From contig JXTC01000017.1 in NCBI GenBank assembly GCA_002914845.1, positions 1,302,575 to 1,366,574 on the forward strand: DNA of 64,000 nucleotides, in the 5' to 3' direction. The notes beneath the pieces were generated by a model. That model was not told where the DNA came from and searched no databases. It was given only the letters and a program-made list of their open reading frames with translations. The position numbers and the translations under genes were made by a program. The DNA is from Trema orientale. Taxonomy: Eukaryota; Streptophyta; Magnoliopsida; Rosales; Cannabaceae. Shown here one piece after another: positions 45,848-57,648 of this stretch. Within the stretch, counting starts at the first letter, position 1, and each line of letters begins with the position of its first letter.

Positions 45848-48800
45848 TGTAATACCCATTATTAGAATGCCCTAGAATTGCTAAGTGTTACTTGTTATTA
45901 ATTGTATTTAATGTTATTTAATTTATATAGTATTTGTGCCTAACTTGATTCTATGCAGTGATAATATCCAACAGTGCTCGATCGACGTATACGTGCCCTG
46001 ATTTAAAATTATAACGTAAAGTTCACATTTACTGCATGTTTGAGAATTTTTATTTGTCATATTATATTTTGTTATGAGTACATTATGAATCTAATTGTCT
46101 TATATGCGTACTAAAATTTTGTAGATTCCTAAAAAAAAAAGAAATATAATTATATAATCTAATATATTTATTTGAAGTTAATTAACTAAGTAATTGTTGT
46201 CATTAATGTTATTAATATTTAATTGATACAATGTGGTATTTAATTTTAATTTAAGTATCGTGTAAAAAAAAAAAAAAGAAATCATTTATGCAATTATTTA
46301 TTTTTGAATTTCCTATGACATATATATATTAATATTTAAATAGAAATTAGATTTATCTATATATATTAATTAAACTAAATATGTAAAAAAAAAAAAAAAA
46401 GGGCTGCCGTGAAGAGTCATTTATATGACTTATAAAAGGAAAAGAAAAAAAATAATAATAATAAAATAAAATAAAAAGAAAATAGAAAAAAAGGGAACCT
46501 AAAGTTTAATTCCACTAGGATTTCAATTATATATATTGATAATAATGTTTATATTTCTATTCTTTTCTAAACCCTAGCCACCTCCATCTCTTTCTCATCT
46601 CTCAACTCAGAAAGAAATTCTCTAAGTATCATCCTTTGTGTATTTCTCCATCTTTAAATTTTTAGTCTCCAAGAGAAGTCTAAGTCCAAGAACTACAAGA
46701 TTTCTATCAGTTTTATTTGAATTGCGGGTAAAATCTCTATACATATTTCTTCTAGTTATTTATTTATTTATTTTCTTTAGGTATGATAATAAATCTTAAT
46801 TGACTGTATTTATGTGATTAAACATAATTTTATTGATTATTTTGTAAATTTAATATTCCTTAGCATATATATGTCACTATTTTGTTTTCTCATAAAACTG
46901 ATCTCGGTATTAAACGAATTTTTATAAATAGCTCGAACTTTATTTTTGTACTCTTCTTTTTCGTGAGTCTTTCTGGAGATGTCTAGTTTAGTCCGAAAAA
47001 TTTTCGGAACCAATAGTATTTTGATTAAATAATAATAAATTTTTTATTACACATTGTCAGTGTGCTGAAAAATCTGTCAATAAGCACTTTTATGAGATTC
47101 TAGATTTTATATTATTTTATAGAACTCTCTATGACCTAATATTTAGAGGATATATTCTTGGATATGTTGTATGATCACTGTAAACTTTATAGGTAGTGTT
47201 TCTTTAATAGATTATTGTTCATAATTTTCTAAATTTTTTTGTGTACTGTTATGATTTAGTGCTGACAGTTTTATAAGAGGATGGTCATAAATTATGAATA
47301 ATTAGTTAACGTAACTTTTTGAGCCAATAAAAATTTCTAGTTATATTTCTATATGTCTAATATGTCTTTAAAAAGTTTCAATATAAAAATAATTTTGTAG
47401 TAGGAGAAATAAATTATTTTGTACCTGTTAGTCAGAAAACAAACGAAATTGATAGATTTTATGTTTAAATTCTAAAAATACATAAAGATTATTTTTAAGT
47501 GTATTTTATGATTTCTTTTAATTTTGTATAGTAAAATATTGTGTTAAGAATGCTGTTGTGAAATTTTTACGTCAAATTGATTAGTGAGTAATGAGATATA
47601 AGTTTTATATGAGCTACTGTCAGTTTTAGTTATTGTTTTGTAGAAATTTTCTGGGTTCCAAACTACAAGCGCATTCTATGAAATTGTTTGTGGGATTATT
47701 GTATGAGATGTTGATTATATTCTATATTTGATATTTTCAGTTTTATACATAAATTATGTTCATCTTAAGTGCATCAAAGATAAAATAATCTTTCGAGAAA
47801 TTTCATTGAAATAAGAAAATAAATTAAGCAAATTTGCATTTATAATACCAATGATGTAGGCGGGGCACGTAAGTCGTAAGCATTCGAAAGACATTCTCAC
47901 TTTTCTTGACTTTTTATTTTCGCTTAGACTTAAGGTAAGTAAACCATACTTAACTGCTTTAATTGTTTATATTTTTTACATTGTATAATTATGTGTTATA
48001 TGTGTTTTACGTAGAAATTGATGACATATAACATATTATTTTACATGAGGCATAGTCATCCATATGCATGACATCATTTTATAAAATGTAATGTTTCAAA
48101 AAGAACAAAAGTTTATAGTGGAATGATTTTCCTAAAAGTTTAACTAAAGATTTTGAAAAGAAAGATTTTAAAGAAATTGGTGTGTGTCTATATCTGGAGG
48201 GCTGAGTGGGTACGGAATGCGGGGGACCGGCGTACCTACCAAGGATAAATGATAATAGACTGTGTTAGAGAGGTGCCCCATATGATTTTGACTCCGGGGA
48301 CGATAGGCCCTTTTTGGGATCATTAATGTGTGTGTGGCTACATAGGCTAGGTGCACTCACTTTATACCTCTAATATGGTTCTACCAAGGAGTCGGTAGCA
48401 AAGTAAGAATTGGTTCAGCAATTACGGCCCACTGGTTACCAAATGCTTAGACATTACACTGAGTGCTCCCAATGATTACAATGAAAAGTATTCAAAGTTA
48501 TAAAAAGATCACAAGAAACATATTTTAGAAAATAACTAAAGCATGTCTCATCAATTGTGTGCATTGTGGTTTACTTACTGAGCTTTTAGCTCATTATATT
48601 ATTTAACATTTTTCAGGTGATGAATAGTAGGATGGCGAATGGTAGTGATGAGGCGACTTAGCGATATGGTGGTCTAATGGTCTAGATTTTAATTGGATGA
48701 ACATTTTCTAGCCTTTATTTTCTATTAATGATATTTTATAGTTTTAGAAGTTTTCTTTAACTTATATGACTTCAAATTACTGTTAGTATTTTCTTTAAGA

Positions 48801-48924
48801 ATTTAATAGAGACTTTAATGAGTTATTTATTTAACAAAAAAATATTCTGTTTTTTATTTATATTTTAAGGAATTCAATGATAACATCTCCTAATCTAATA
48901 ACCTTAGACTAAGGGAGTGTTACA
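45848..48924. mobile_element. Nested solo LTR, ~3.1 kb (Ty3-gypsy-like)
   Basis: It interrupts the Copia gag between NKGK and GKASSDVYIAEVEY. It begins TGTAATACCC and ends GGGAGTGTTACA (imperfect inverted ends). The flanking 5-mers AAAGA (45843-45847) and AAAGG (48925-48929) match at four of five positions, as an aged target duplication would. There is no internal second copy of the ends and no ORF, so it is a solo LTR rather than a full element. A leader-like block (AAACCCTAGCCACC at about 46569) and a GC-richer segment (48180-48360) lie inside. TGTAACACCC-type ends suggest Ty3-gypsy. Confidence 0.75.
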
Positions 48925-51900
48925 AAAGGCAAGGCTAGTTCTGATGTATATATAGCTGAAGTTGAATATGTGAATCAGATTTTGCTCTAATTAGTCAATC
49001 GTTGACGTCACAGCGTGATGAGTGGATTTTAGATTCGGGTTGCACTTACCATATGTGTCCTCACAAGGAGTAGTTCTTCAACTTTTGTGGTAGAGTTGTT
49101 TACATAGGTAATGATGAATCGTGTAAAACAGCTTGGGTAGGTTCAATTTGATTAAAGAATCATGATGGATCGACCAGAGTTCTGACAGATATTCGGTATG
49201 TACCGAAATTGAAGAAGAATCTCATCTCCTTGGGAACTTTAGAATCTAAAGGCTTCGCTATATCTATACGAGATAGAATTTTGAAAGTCACTTCAGGCTC
49301 TTTGGTGTTAATGAAAGGTACAAAAAGAAATAACTTATATTACTACAATAGTAGTACAGTTATTGGATCAGTTGATGTGATTTATGAGCACGATGAAGCT
49401 TCAGAAATTACCAGATTATGGCATATGCATTTGAGACACGTAGGGAAAAAGACTTTCTTTAGTTTAGTGAAGCAAGGTTTACTGAAAAGAGTGAAGACCT
49501 GCAAGTTAGACTTTTGTGAGTACTGTGTTCTGGAAAAACAGACAAGAGTAAAGTTCGGCATAACAATTCATAATACTGAGGGTATTCTAAAATATGTTTA
49601 TTCAGATGTGTGAGAACATACCAAGACAGCTTCTTTGGAAGGTATAAACTATTTTGTTACTTTTGTCGACGACTTTTCCAGAAAAGTTTGGGTATATGTA
49701 ACGAAGACTAAGGATGATGTGCTTGAAGTTTTCCTTACATTGAAAAAGATAATTAAGACTCAGATGGGCAGAAAAATCAAACGACTTCGATTAGACAATG
49801 GTGGAGAATATAGGAGTGATCCATTTTTAGGAGTTTGCCAGTCTGAAGGTGTTGTGCATCACTTTACAATCAAAAAAATACCACAGCAGAATGGGGTAGC
49901 AGAACGCATGAATCGGACTTTGCTAGAGAAAGTTCGGTGTATGTTGTCCAGTGCTAGGTTAGGCAAAGTTTTTTAGGCTGAGGCAATTACATATGCATAT
50001 CATCTTATTAATCGTTCACCATCAACTGCAATTGGAGGAAAAATTCCTCTTGAGGTATAGTCTGGAAAACCTACTAATGATTATGATTCTTTTCATGTCT
50101 TTGGTTCCACTGCCTATTATCATGTGAAAGAATCCAAGTTGGATTCGAGAGCCAAGAAAGTATTATTTATGGGCATCAGCTCAGGTGTAAAGGGATATCG
50201 ACTTTAGTGTCTAAGTTCGAAGAAGATTTTGTTTAGCGGGGATATTACTTTTGATGAGTCTGCCATGTTAAAGAAAGTAACATAAGACCAAGAAAAGACA
50301 TTTAGTATTCTGCAGCAGGTGGAGTCTAGTCGGCAGTAAGTGGAGTTTGAGAAAACGACAGCATTAGTCCCAGTTAATGTTGTTGAAAATGGTAGTGACT
50401 CTCCATTGGTAGAGGAGGACACTAAAGATGAAGAAGAGGTTCCAGCCAAGAGCCTCAACAGCAACAAGAATCAATTGCACATAATAGGCCAAGACAGGAA
50501 ATTCGCAAACCTACTCAATTTGTTGATGTGCTGGCCTATGCACTTCCTATTGTAAATGATGATGTTCTTTCCACGTACAAAGATGCAGTCAAAAGTTCAG
50601 AAACTGAACAGTGGGAGAAAGTAATGGAGAAAGAAATACAGTCTCTTCGGAAGAATAAAACTTGGGAGCTAGCTTAACTACCGAAGAACAAGAAGACAAT
50701 TGGATACAAATGGGTAAATACAAAAAAAGAAAGATTTCCTGATAAGAATGATATTCATTTTAAGGTAAGATTAGTGGCGAAAGGCTATGCTCAGTTAGAG
50801 GGAATTGATTACAATGAGGTATTTTTTCCAGTCGTTAAAACATTCCTCCATTAGAATATTATTAGCCTTGGTAGCATAGTTAGATCTTGAACTAGTTCAA
50901 TTGGATGTGAAAACTGTATTTCTATATGATGATTTGGGAGAAGAAATATATATGTCTCAGCCAGAAGGATTCAAGGTTGTTAGAAAAGAAAACTGAGTTT
51001 GCAAAATAAAAAGATCACTTTATAGGCTGAAACAATCGCCAAGGTAGTGGTACAAGCGATTTGATCAGTTTATGATGGATCAGAAATACACAACAAGCAA
51101 GTTTAATAGTTATGTGTATTTTTGCAAGCTCCAAGGTGGGTCTTTCATTTATCTACTCTTGTAAGTTAATGATATATTGATAGCTTCGAACAATCAATAA
51201 GAAATTAAGAAGTTGAAGGTTCAATTGAATCAAGAGTTTGAGATGAAGGATCTTAGTGAAGCAAAAAAGATTCTCGATATAGAGATTAGCAGATATAGAA
51301 GGAAGAGCAAAGTTAGTTTGACTCAGAAGTAATATATGAGGAAGATATTACAATGTTTTGATATGACTGAACAATCAAGACCTGTTAGTACACCGCTTGC
51401 TTCTCATTTCAAGTTTAGTGCATCTTTGTCTCTGAGTACAGATGTAGAGCGAGAGTACATGTCACAAGTTTCGTATTCAAATATGATTAGTAGCTTGATG
51501 TATGCGATGGTGTGTACGAGACCAGACATTTCACATACAGTTGGAGTTGTGAGCACGTATATGTATGATCCAGATAAAGATAATTGGTAAGCTGTGATAT
51601 AGATTCTACGGTACTTATTGAAGACTATAAATGTTGGTTTGGTTTTTGAACGAGATGATAAACTTGGTCAGTGTGTGGTTGGTTATGTTGATTCTGATTA
51701 CACTGGTGATTTGAATAAACGTCGATCAACTACTGGATATGTATCCACATTTGCAAGAGCATCAATCAGTTAAAAGTCTACTTTACAGTCTACAGTTACT
51801 TTGTTTACAACAGAGGCAGAGTATATGGCAGTTACAGAGGCTGTGAAAGAAGCTATTTAGTTACGAGGATTACTAGAAGAGCTGGGAGTTGTTCAGGAGC

Positions 51901-52142
51901 ATGTTTGTATTTATTTTGATAGTCAGAGTATCATTCACTTAACGAAGAATCCAGTATACTATGTATGTACGAAGCATATTGACATCTGACATCATTTTAT
52001 GTGGGAGATTATTGATGAAGGAAAGATGCTGCTTCAGAAGATTGGGACTACTGAGAATCCTGCAGATATGATAGCCAAGGTGGTGACATCAATCAAGTTC
52101 AATCATTGTTTGGACTTGATCAACACTCTGCAAGTTTGACGG
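48925..52142 (+). pseudogene. Copia pol: protease to RNase H (broken)
   Basis: The GAG-pre-integrase block is at 49209-49613 (LWHMHLRHVGKKT...CEYCVLEKQ). The integrase core is at 49635-49976 (FVDDFSRKVWVYVTK, RLDNGGEYRSD, PQQNGVAERMNRTLLEK). Reverse transcriptase is at about 50560-51330 (WEKVMEKEIQSLRKNKTWEL, KVRLVAKGYAQLEGIDYNEV). The RNase H region is at about 51660-52140 (GYVDSDYTGDLNKRRSTTGY, TEAEYMAVTEAVKEAI, NPADMIAKVV). Many in-frame stops replace conserved Trp or Gln, and an extra A near 50842 shifts the frame. Confidence 0.9.
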
Positions 52143-52239
52143 CACCTTTAGGCACATAAAGTGGTGTCGCTATAATAGATAGAGGACACGGGAAATGGAT
52201 AAATTTGGATGGGACCTGCTAACTCGCCAAGGTAGAGAT

Positions 52240-52617
52240 TGTTAGAATTTGGCTTGTTAGCTTTTGTAATTATTTTGTATTTTGTCCCACATCACTTGTG
52301 TATGAATATTTAGGGTCTACAGTTGGTTATAAATAAAGCCTACTATAATTGGTTTTGATCATCCCAAAAAATTAGTTTCCTATTGGTGAGGACCTTTATT
52401 CATAAGGACCTCCATAATTTTATTTTTACCCCTTTTTCCCATTTGTTTCTGGGTTTTTGCATTATAAACCAGATGGTAATTTGCCGAACCGTGTTCTTTA
52501 TTTTGGTATATTCTGCGTATTTTCTGCTTTCGTTAATTTCGGTAGCTAGTTGGTAGTATTTAATATTGTCTTAGTACTAAATATAAGCATTTAGAGTAGT
52601 TGTGTTTCTGCACAACA
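52240..52617 (+). repeat. Copia 3' LTR, 378 bp
   Basis: Starts TGTTAGAATTTGGCTTG directly after a purine-rich CCAAGGTAGAGAT tract (polypurine tract) and ends CTGCACAACA. It is collinear with the 5' LTR but lacks the 88-bp duplication and has its own small insertions. The LTR copies are visibly diverged, so the insertion is old. Confidence 0.9.
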
Positions 52618-52622
52618 AAATC
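52618..52622. repeat. Copia target-site duplication, right (AAATC)
   Basis: Identical to 44649-44653. Confidence 0.88.
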
Positions 52623-52856
52623 TATATTTGTCCTAGTAGTAATCATACCTACTCCTAATATGGAGGGTCCAAGTTCAAATCTCCACTTTCCTAAAATATT
52701 AAAAAAAAAATCCATCTTTGACAATAAGCATTAGGCTAAACTATAACACCTTCCACCTAATTAAGTAGTAAATCTTCCTCTTCCTGTACTCAACTTACGA
52801 TGGATATCTACATAGCTATGCAGATGAAACAATACATCAATAAATTAGTTTCATTC

Positions 52857-53150
52857 TATCCCAAAATATATGCCTTATTATAAAATCTTTTCTAGATAAA
52901 ACTCAGCAGAAGAAATCAATAAAACGGTTTCATTCTAGTTATGCCGATGAAACAATATATCAATAAATCAGTTTCATTCTGTCTCAAAATATATTCTATC
53001 CCAAAATATATGCCTCATTATAAAATCCATTCTAGATAAAACTCAGCAGAAGAAATCAATAAAACGGTTTCGTTCTATCCCAAAATATATGCCTCATTAT
53101 AAAATCTATTCTAAGATAAAAGTTAGCAGAAGAAATGTAGATAAAAAAAC
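52857..53150. repeat. Three diverged ~80-bp tandem units
   Basis: Units start near 52857, 52995 and 53077. Each contains CCCAAAATATATGCCTYATT, ATAAAATC, TTCTAGATAAAACTCAGC and AGAAGAAATCAATAAAACGG. The first two are separated by a variant segment (GATGAAACAATATATCAATAAAT). Non-coding. Confidence 0.75.
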
Positions 53151-53249
53151 GAGTGTACAATCTATGAGTTTGAACAACCAAAACATCAACAAAATCTAGG
53201 GATTTTGACTCGAGTAGGAGTAATTATTTGCTAAAATGACCTTTATAGG

Positions 53250-53820
53250 ATACGTACAAGAAATTTCGTATAGTGTCGTTGCAATAGAGATTTTGGTATT
53301 CCAAAAGTCCACAAAAATTATATTGAAGTACAATATATGTCATTGAAAAGGTATGTGTGTCATTGGCATATAGTCACAGGAAATATTGGCACGAGTGTTT
53401 CTCGCCAAGAATAACATTGTTCAAACTTTTGCAATGACATATTTAAACTATTGTCGTCGCAATTAGGCTTTAATTTATTTAGAAATTTATTTAATATCTA
53501 AAATTAAATGAAAATTTCAAAAAAATTCAAAACTCTAGTACGGTGAAGATAAATCCAAACTATTGTGACAACAAATATTGTCACAATAGGATTCTTCTTT
53601 TTTTTTTTTTTCCACGAATTATTTAAAAAGTAAAACTTCATACATTTAGAATTTTAAAAAAATTTGAAACGTAAATTAAGTACATTTAAAAAGATAGATG
53701 TCGTCCTAATAGAGTTTAAATAAAAATTTGGCAAAATTTAAGTTGAAATTTGAAGGATGTCGTTAGATGTATTGCAATGACATCGACATCCTATTGTGAT
53801 GATAGGTTCTGTAAGTAATT
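53250..53820. mobile_element. Possible small CACTA-derived element
   Basis: The left end near 53255 reads TACAAGAAATTTCG followed by TAGTGTCGTTGCAATAG. The interior and right side have related dyads (TTGTCGTCGCAAT, GTATTGCAATGACATCGACA) and end near TTCTGTAAGTA, a decayed TTCTTGTAGTG. It matches the subterminal-repeat logic of CACTA elements, but the terminal CAC is missing. Confidence 0.4.
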
Positions 53821-53857
53821 AGGGCTTAAGCCCTTCTTCTTCTCCATCTCCCATTTT

Positions 53858-53991
53858 CCTCTCTCTCTTATAGTCTTTGGAAATATATGGGCTCCACCCC
53901 ATTATAATCACTACAAGAAAATATCCTCTCTCTCTTATAGTCTTTGGAAATATATGGGCTCCACCCCATTATAGTCACTACAAGAAAATAA
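53858..53991. repeat. 67-bp tandem duplication including a CACTA end
   Basis: Two copies (about 53858-53924 and 53925-53991) of TCTCTCTTATAGTCTTTGG ... CACCCCATTATA(A/G)T, each ending in CACTACAAGAAAAT. The duplication places two CACTACAAGAAAA termini 67 bp apart (53909 and 53976). Confidence 0.88.
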
Positions 53992-54925
53992 ACTTATAAT
54001 GACGACATTTATAACAACGATATGAGGTCATCGCTATAGGGTCCTCTATAACGACGATATCAAAATATCGTCGCTATAGTTTTGGTGATAAAAAATAACG
54101 CTACATCTCGTACTAAAAATTATATTATATAATCTATAGTGACAATGTCGTCACTATAGGATTTATTTAATAAATTTTAATTTTTTTAAAAGGTAAAAAG
54201 AATAAAAAAAATAAAAAATTTAATATAAAAGTTGCCGTTATAGGTTTTGAATGAAATTCTGAGCGGTAAGTTTACCGTCCTAAAATCTAAAAAATTTAAT
54301 AAATTATTTTATTTTACTTCTGTGTCGTTGCTATAAAGTTTATTTAATAAATTTTAATTTTTTCAATATAAAAAAATAAAAAAATAATAATAATAAATTT
54401 AATTTATTTAACCTATAGAGCGGTACCATTTGCCACCCTCAATTTTGAAATTTCAATAAAACAATGTCATTTGAGCTATATACTTTTTGTGAAATATATA
54501 TTTTGGTTTATGAAATTTATTAAGAGTATGATTTTATAGTATAAAATATATTTATTTAAGAGTGTTAGTTTTAATTTTTGACTTTTATTTAGAGATTTAA
54601 CTATTTTTGTAGTTTCTTTTAGATTGATTTTAATTTTTATAGGTATAACTTTATTATTTATCTTTTAAAAGTAATTATTTACGAATTAATTTAGATTAAT
54701 TAAACTAATTGTAATTTTTTTTTTAATCTATAATATCTATAGCGATGACATTTATCATGGCTATAGGTATCAATTTATATATATATATAAAATAATAATA
54801 TGTCTATGGCGATGACTTTCGTTGTTATAGGTCATCTATAGTGGCGACAAAATATGTCGTCCCTATAAATCAGATTATCGTCACTATAGGTCTATAGCGA
54901 CGAAAAACGGTTGATATAGACCCTC
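53976..54925 (+). mobile_element. CACTA (En/Spm) transposon remnant
   Basis: Starts with the canonical CACTACAAGAAAA. It is rich in subterminal motifs in both orientations: CTATAACGACGATATC, AATATCGTCGCTATAG, CTATAGTGACAATGTCGTC, CTATAGCGATGACATTTATC, CCTATAGTGGCGAC, GTCGTCGCTATAG-like. There is no TTTTCTTGTAGTG at the right, so the other terminus is lost or very decayed. No transposase frame; non-autonomous. Confidence 0.75.
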
Positions 54926-57450
54926 TATACATAGATTATATTTATTAATGTGTAATAAGACATAGATTATATTTATTAATGCGTAATGAGAATGCCTGGA
55001 AAGGGAATGGAGGGATAAGATATTGAAAAGACTATGAAAAAGGTGGAGTTGGTAGTATTTTTAAAAATAATTTTTTCATAAAAAATCTACCAATAGTTTT
55101 TCAATAAACGTAATGGAAAATATAAACAGGAGCATAATGAAACTCATAACATATTAGAATCAGAACATCATACCTCTTGTAGACACTAGATGGATATGTG
55201 TATGAAACAAGTAAGTGATTGCACTAACAATCTCCAAAGAAAAATCTAAGAACAGAATATGTCGGTTCATTTATGTCTTAGAATTAATTTCTCTTTCTTT
55301 AAAAAGAGACATAATTTCTTTGTAATTTCTTCTATGAGTTCTGATGTGTTTAGAGTCTCCTTATATAAGAAAATGGAAACAAGACAAACGGGGAAGTGAC
55401 ATTTAGTGCCACATGCTGCAGCCATTGTGACTATTGGTGTGTGGGTCCTTCTACCCATGGCACATTTAAGCCAGTAACAGTAAATTTCCTTATTAGAAAT
55501 TTCCCGTTACCTATGCCTACTTCTTGCCATAATTTGATTATGCACGGTTGCCTTCTTTTAATTTAGCAATTAATCAAAAATTATCTTGTTAGTTTTTTAG
55601 TAGATTTTTTTACATCCAATAACTATAATTGGAAGAACTATCCAAAATTAATGGAATTGCTATCCAATATGTCCACGTTCATTGAACCAAATCAATAATA
55701 GGAATATTACTATTAATCTTATTATGGAAACTAGAATATTACAAAGACTGAATTCTTTTATGTTCACATTTTTTAGTTCGTTAGTAGTTACCAAAACTAA
55801 AAGAAGGTATCCAGTCACTTGAGTGCTACATGCCTAGGCCCAATCAGTGTGTCAAGTGCGTGACACTTTTTTACAGTCCAACTTAATACCCCAATTTAAT
55901 TTAATTAAATCGGTCAAATCTAATAAGCAATGTATACCTTTGACACAAACTAGTACGGAGATCTTATGGGACGTGTATAATTGGCTCTAAATAATTAATG
56001 TGTTATTTAACTTCATAATCTATTCCACTAAAAGATTGAAATTGTACTATAACTATGCATGACTACTTTTCGAATAACGCCAACTATCACAATGCTTTTT
56101 TGCTAGTTAATCCTTTGTATAATATCATGAAAATGTAGTGATATATGCTTCATGGTTCTTACTAGCTAATAATTTCTCTAATGATCATCAGTTAATATCT
56201 TATTGACTATATTAGTACTGTTGATATATTTAAGCCAAAGGCATATGATCAAGTACCAAAATCAAACAAGAGATAATATTCTACCAAATTTTATATTGTT
56301 AACTGTAAGCATATAATCAAACAAATATATTTTACTAAATAACAAAGATACTGATCTCAATTGATCTCATTTATTTGCAATTCAAATAGAACCATACTTG
56401 TGAATACATAATCAAATTCAACTTCATATTAAGAGTAAAGCTAATCACTATCTGCGAAATTATTTTCTATTGACATTTGTGAAACAAATTTCGTTTATGA
56501 TCTAGTTTGGTATAAATCCCATGACACTAATTGACATTAGTTGGCTAAAACAAGTCAAATTTTTCCAGAGTCTGCTACAGCATAAATAAAGCGCACAACC
56601 CTTATTTATATTATTGCGAATCAAAATTTATTAATTAATTGTAAATAACTTATATCTATGTCTTCTATGAATCTACACTGTAATCACCAAAATACGTATT
56701 TATATAATTAAATGGACCTTTATTCAAATAATATTATGCATAAGTAATTACTAAGTAATATTTTATTTTATTAATATAAAAATATTTAGCACAAAAGTCA
56801 ACTAGTTTTAAGAGCTTCTCCTACTAATTCCAACAAAAGAGAATGGAGAAGAATAAGAAATAATAAGTGAGGAAGGTTATATGTTTTCCTTTCATGTGTT
56901 TATATAGCAATTAGTTATACATGAAAGGGAATACATTTCTATTTCCCTTTGCCTTTCATCTCCATTACGGATTAGTAAACATGTCCGCAGTTAAATTGAG
57001 AACTGATATTAAAATTTGGTGAAATTAGACATTGTACGGATTCATAAAAAATTTGAAAAATATGGTGATTTGGATTTTTTTTAAGGTGCAATACGGTTTT
57101 TATTAGAAAAATATCATTTTCTAAAAGATATTTAGAAAAATACCATTTTTAAAAATAGTAACTAATTTCTAGTAACCAAAGATATTTATAACTGGTAACT
57201 AATAACCAGTTTCCAGAAACCGATTAATACTTTTCTAAAAAAATTTTAAAAAGTGATATTTTTTCTAATAAAAACCGTACGAAAATTAGAAAAAAGCCTT
57301 ACTTCCATATTTTTATAATTTTTTTGATTTTTTGTAGATAAAAGTGTTAGAAACCCTTAAAATTTTGATTCATTCTCTTTACTCTTTAAACCCTTACTTT
57401 TTACGATTCGTTATTGATGCAGCGAATTGGATTAATAACAAGCCAAATTC
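54926..57450. other. Intergenic, no gene seen
   Basis: The 21-mer CATAGATTATATTTATTAATG is repeated with a 31-bp period near 54930-54980. The minus strand at 55180-55460 has a TATA-like TTATATAAGGAG followed by a leader-like stretch, possibly an LTR or promoter remnant. A 12-bp inverted repeat (CCTTTCATGTGT / ATACATGAAAGG) lies near 56888-56931, and a weak relative of the 13-kb MITE family at 57040-57310. No coding region is identified. Confidence 0.5.
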
Positions 57451-57648
57451 ATGGCTAAAGGAAGAGTAAAGAAGAGCAAAAGCTATGTAAAATTACTTAA
57501 ATGTCAATATTCAAGTCTTCCTTACAATCCATGTCTTCCAAACATAAAAGGGGAAACAACTAAGACCATAAAACGTGGCCGTTTAGAACATATGGCCTTT
57601 AGGAGAACAACAAAAAAATATAAGCCTATCCCAACTAAGGTATTATGA
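57451..57648 (+). CDS. Unassigned basic 65-codon ORF (doubtful)
   Basis: Starts TTCATGGCT, a good plant start context, and encodes a Lys/Arg-rich protein beginning MAKGRVKKSKSYVKLLKCQY. There is no signal peptide, no membrane segment and no family I recognise. No neighbouring exon or promoter is obvious. It may be a chance frame in less AT-rich DNA. Confidence 0.15.
   Translation: MAKGRVKKSKSYVKLLKCQYSSLPYNPCLPNIKGETTKTIKRGRLEHMAFRRTTKKYKPIPTKVL

Larger units (their letters stand above)
44654..52617 (+). mobile_element. Copia LTR retrotransposon (Tork/TNT1-like), degenerate, with nested insertion
   Basis: The LTRs have TG...CA ends and the element is flanked by a perfect 5-bp target duplication, AAATC (44649-44653 and 52618-52622). 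Domain order is gag, zinc knuckle, GAG-pre-integrase, integrase, reverse transcriptase, RNase H, i.e. Copia order. The sequences resemble the TNT1/Tork lineage. The coding part carries many premature stops and at least one frameshift, and a ~3.1-kb element interrupts the gag-protease region. Not autonomous. Without the nested element it would be about 4.9 kb, normal for the family. Confidence 0.93.

Noticed and set aside
48168-48356. 62-codon minus-strand ORF in the nested solo LTR
   Set aside because: It lies in the GC-richer part of the LTR and resembles no protein.
52623-52720. Second SINE (phrase CAAGTTCAAATCTCCAC near 52669)
   Set aside because: Only a box B-like phrase is visible, without a convincing box A at the right distance, and the A-run is short.
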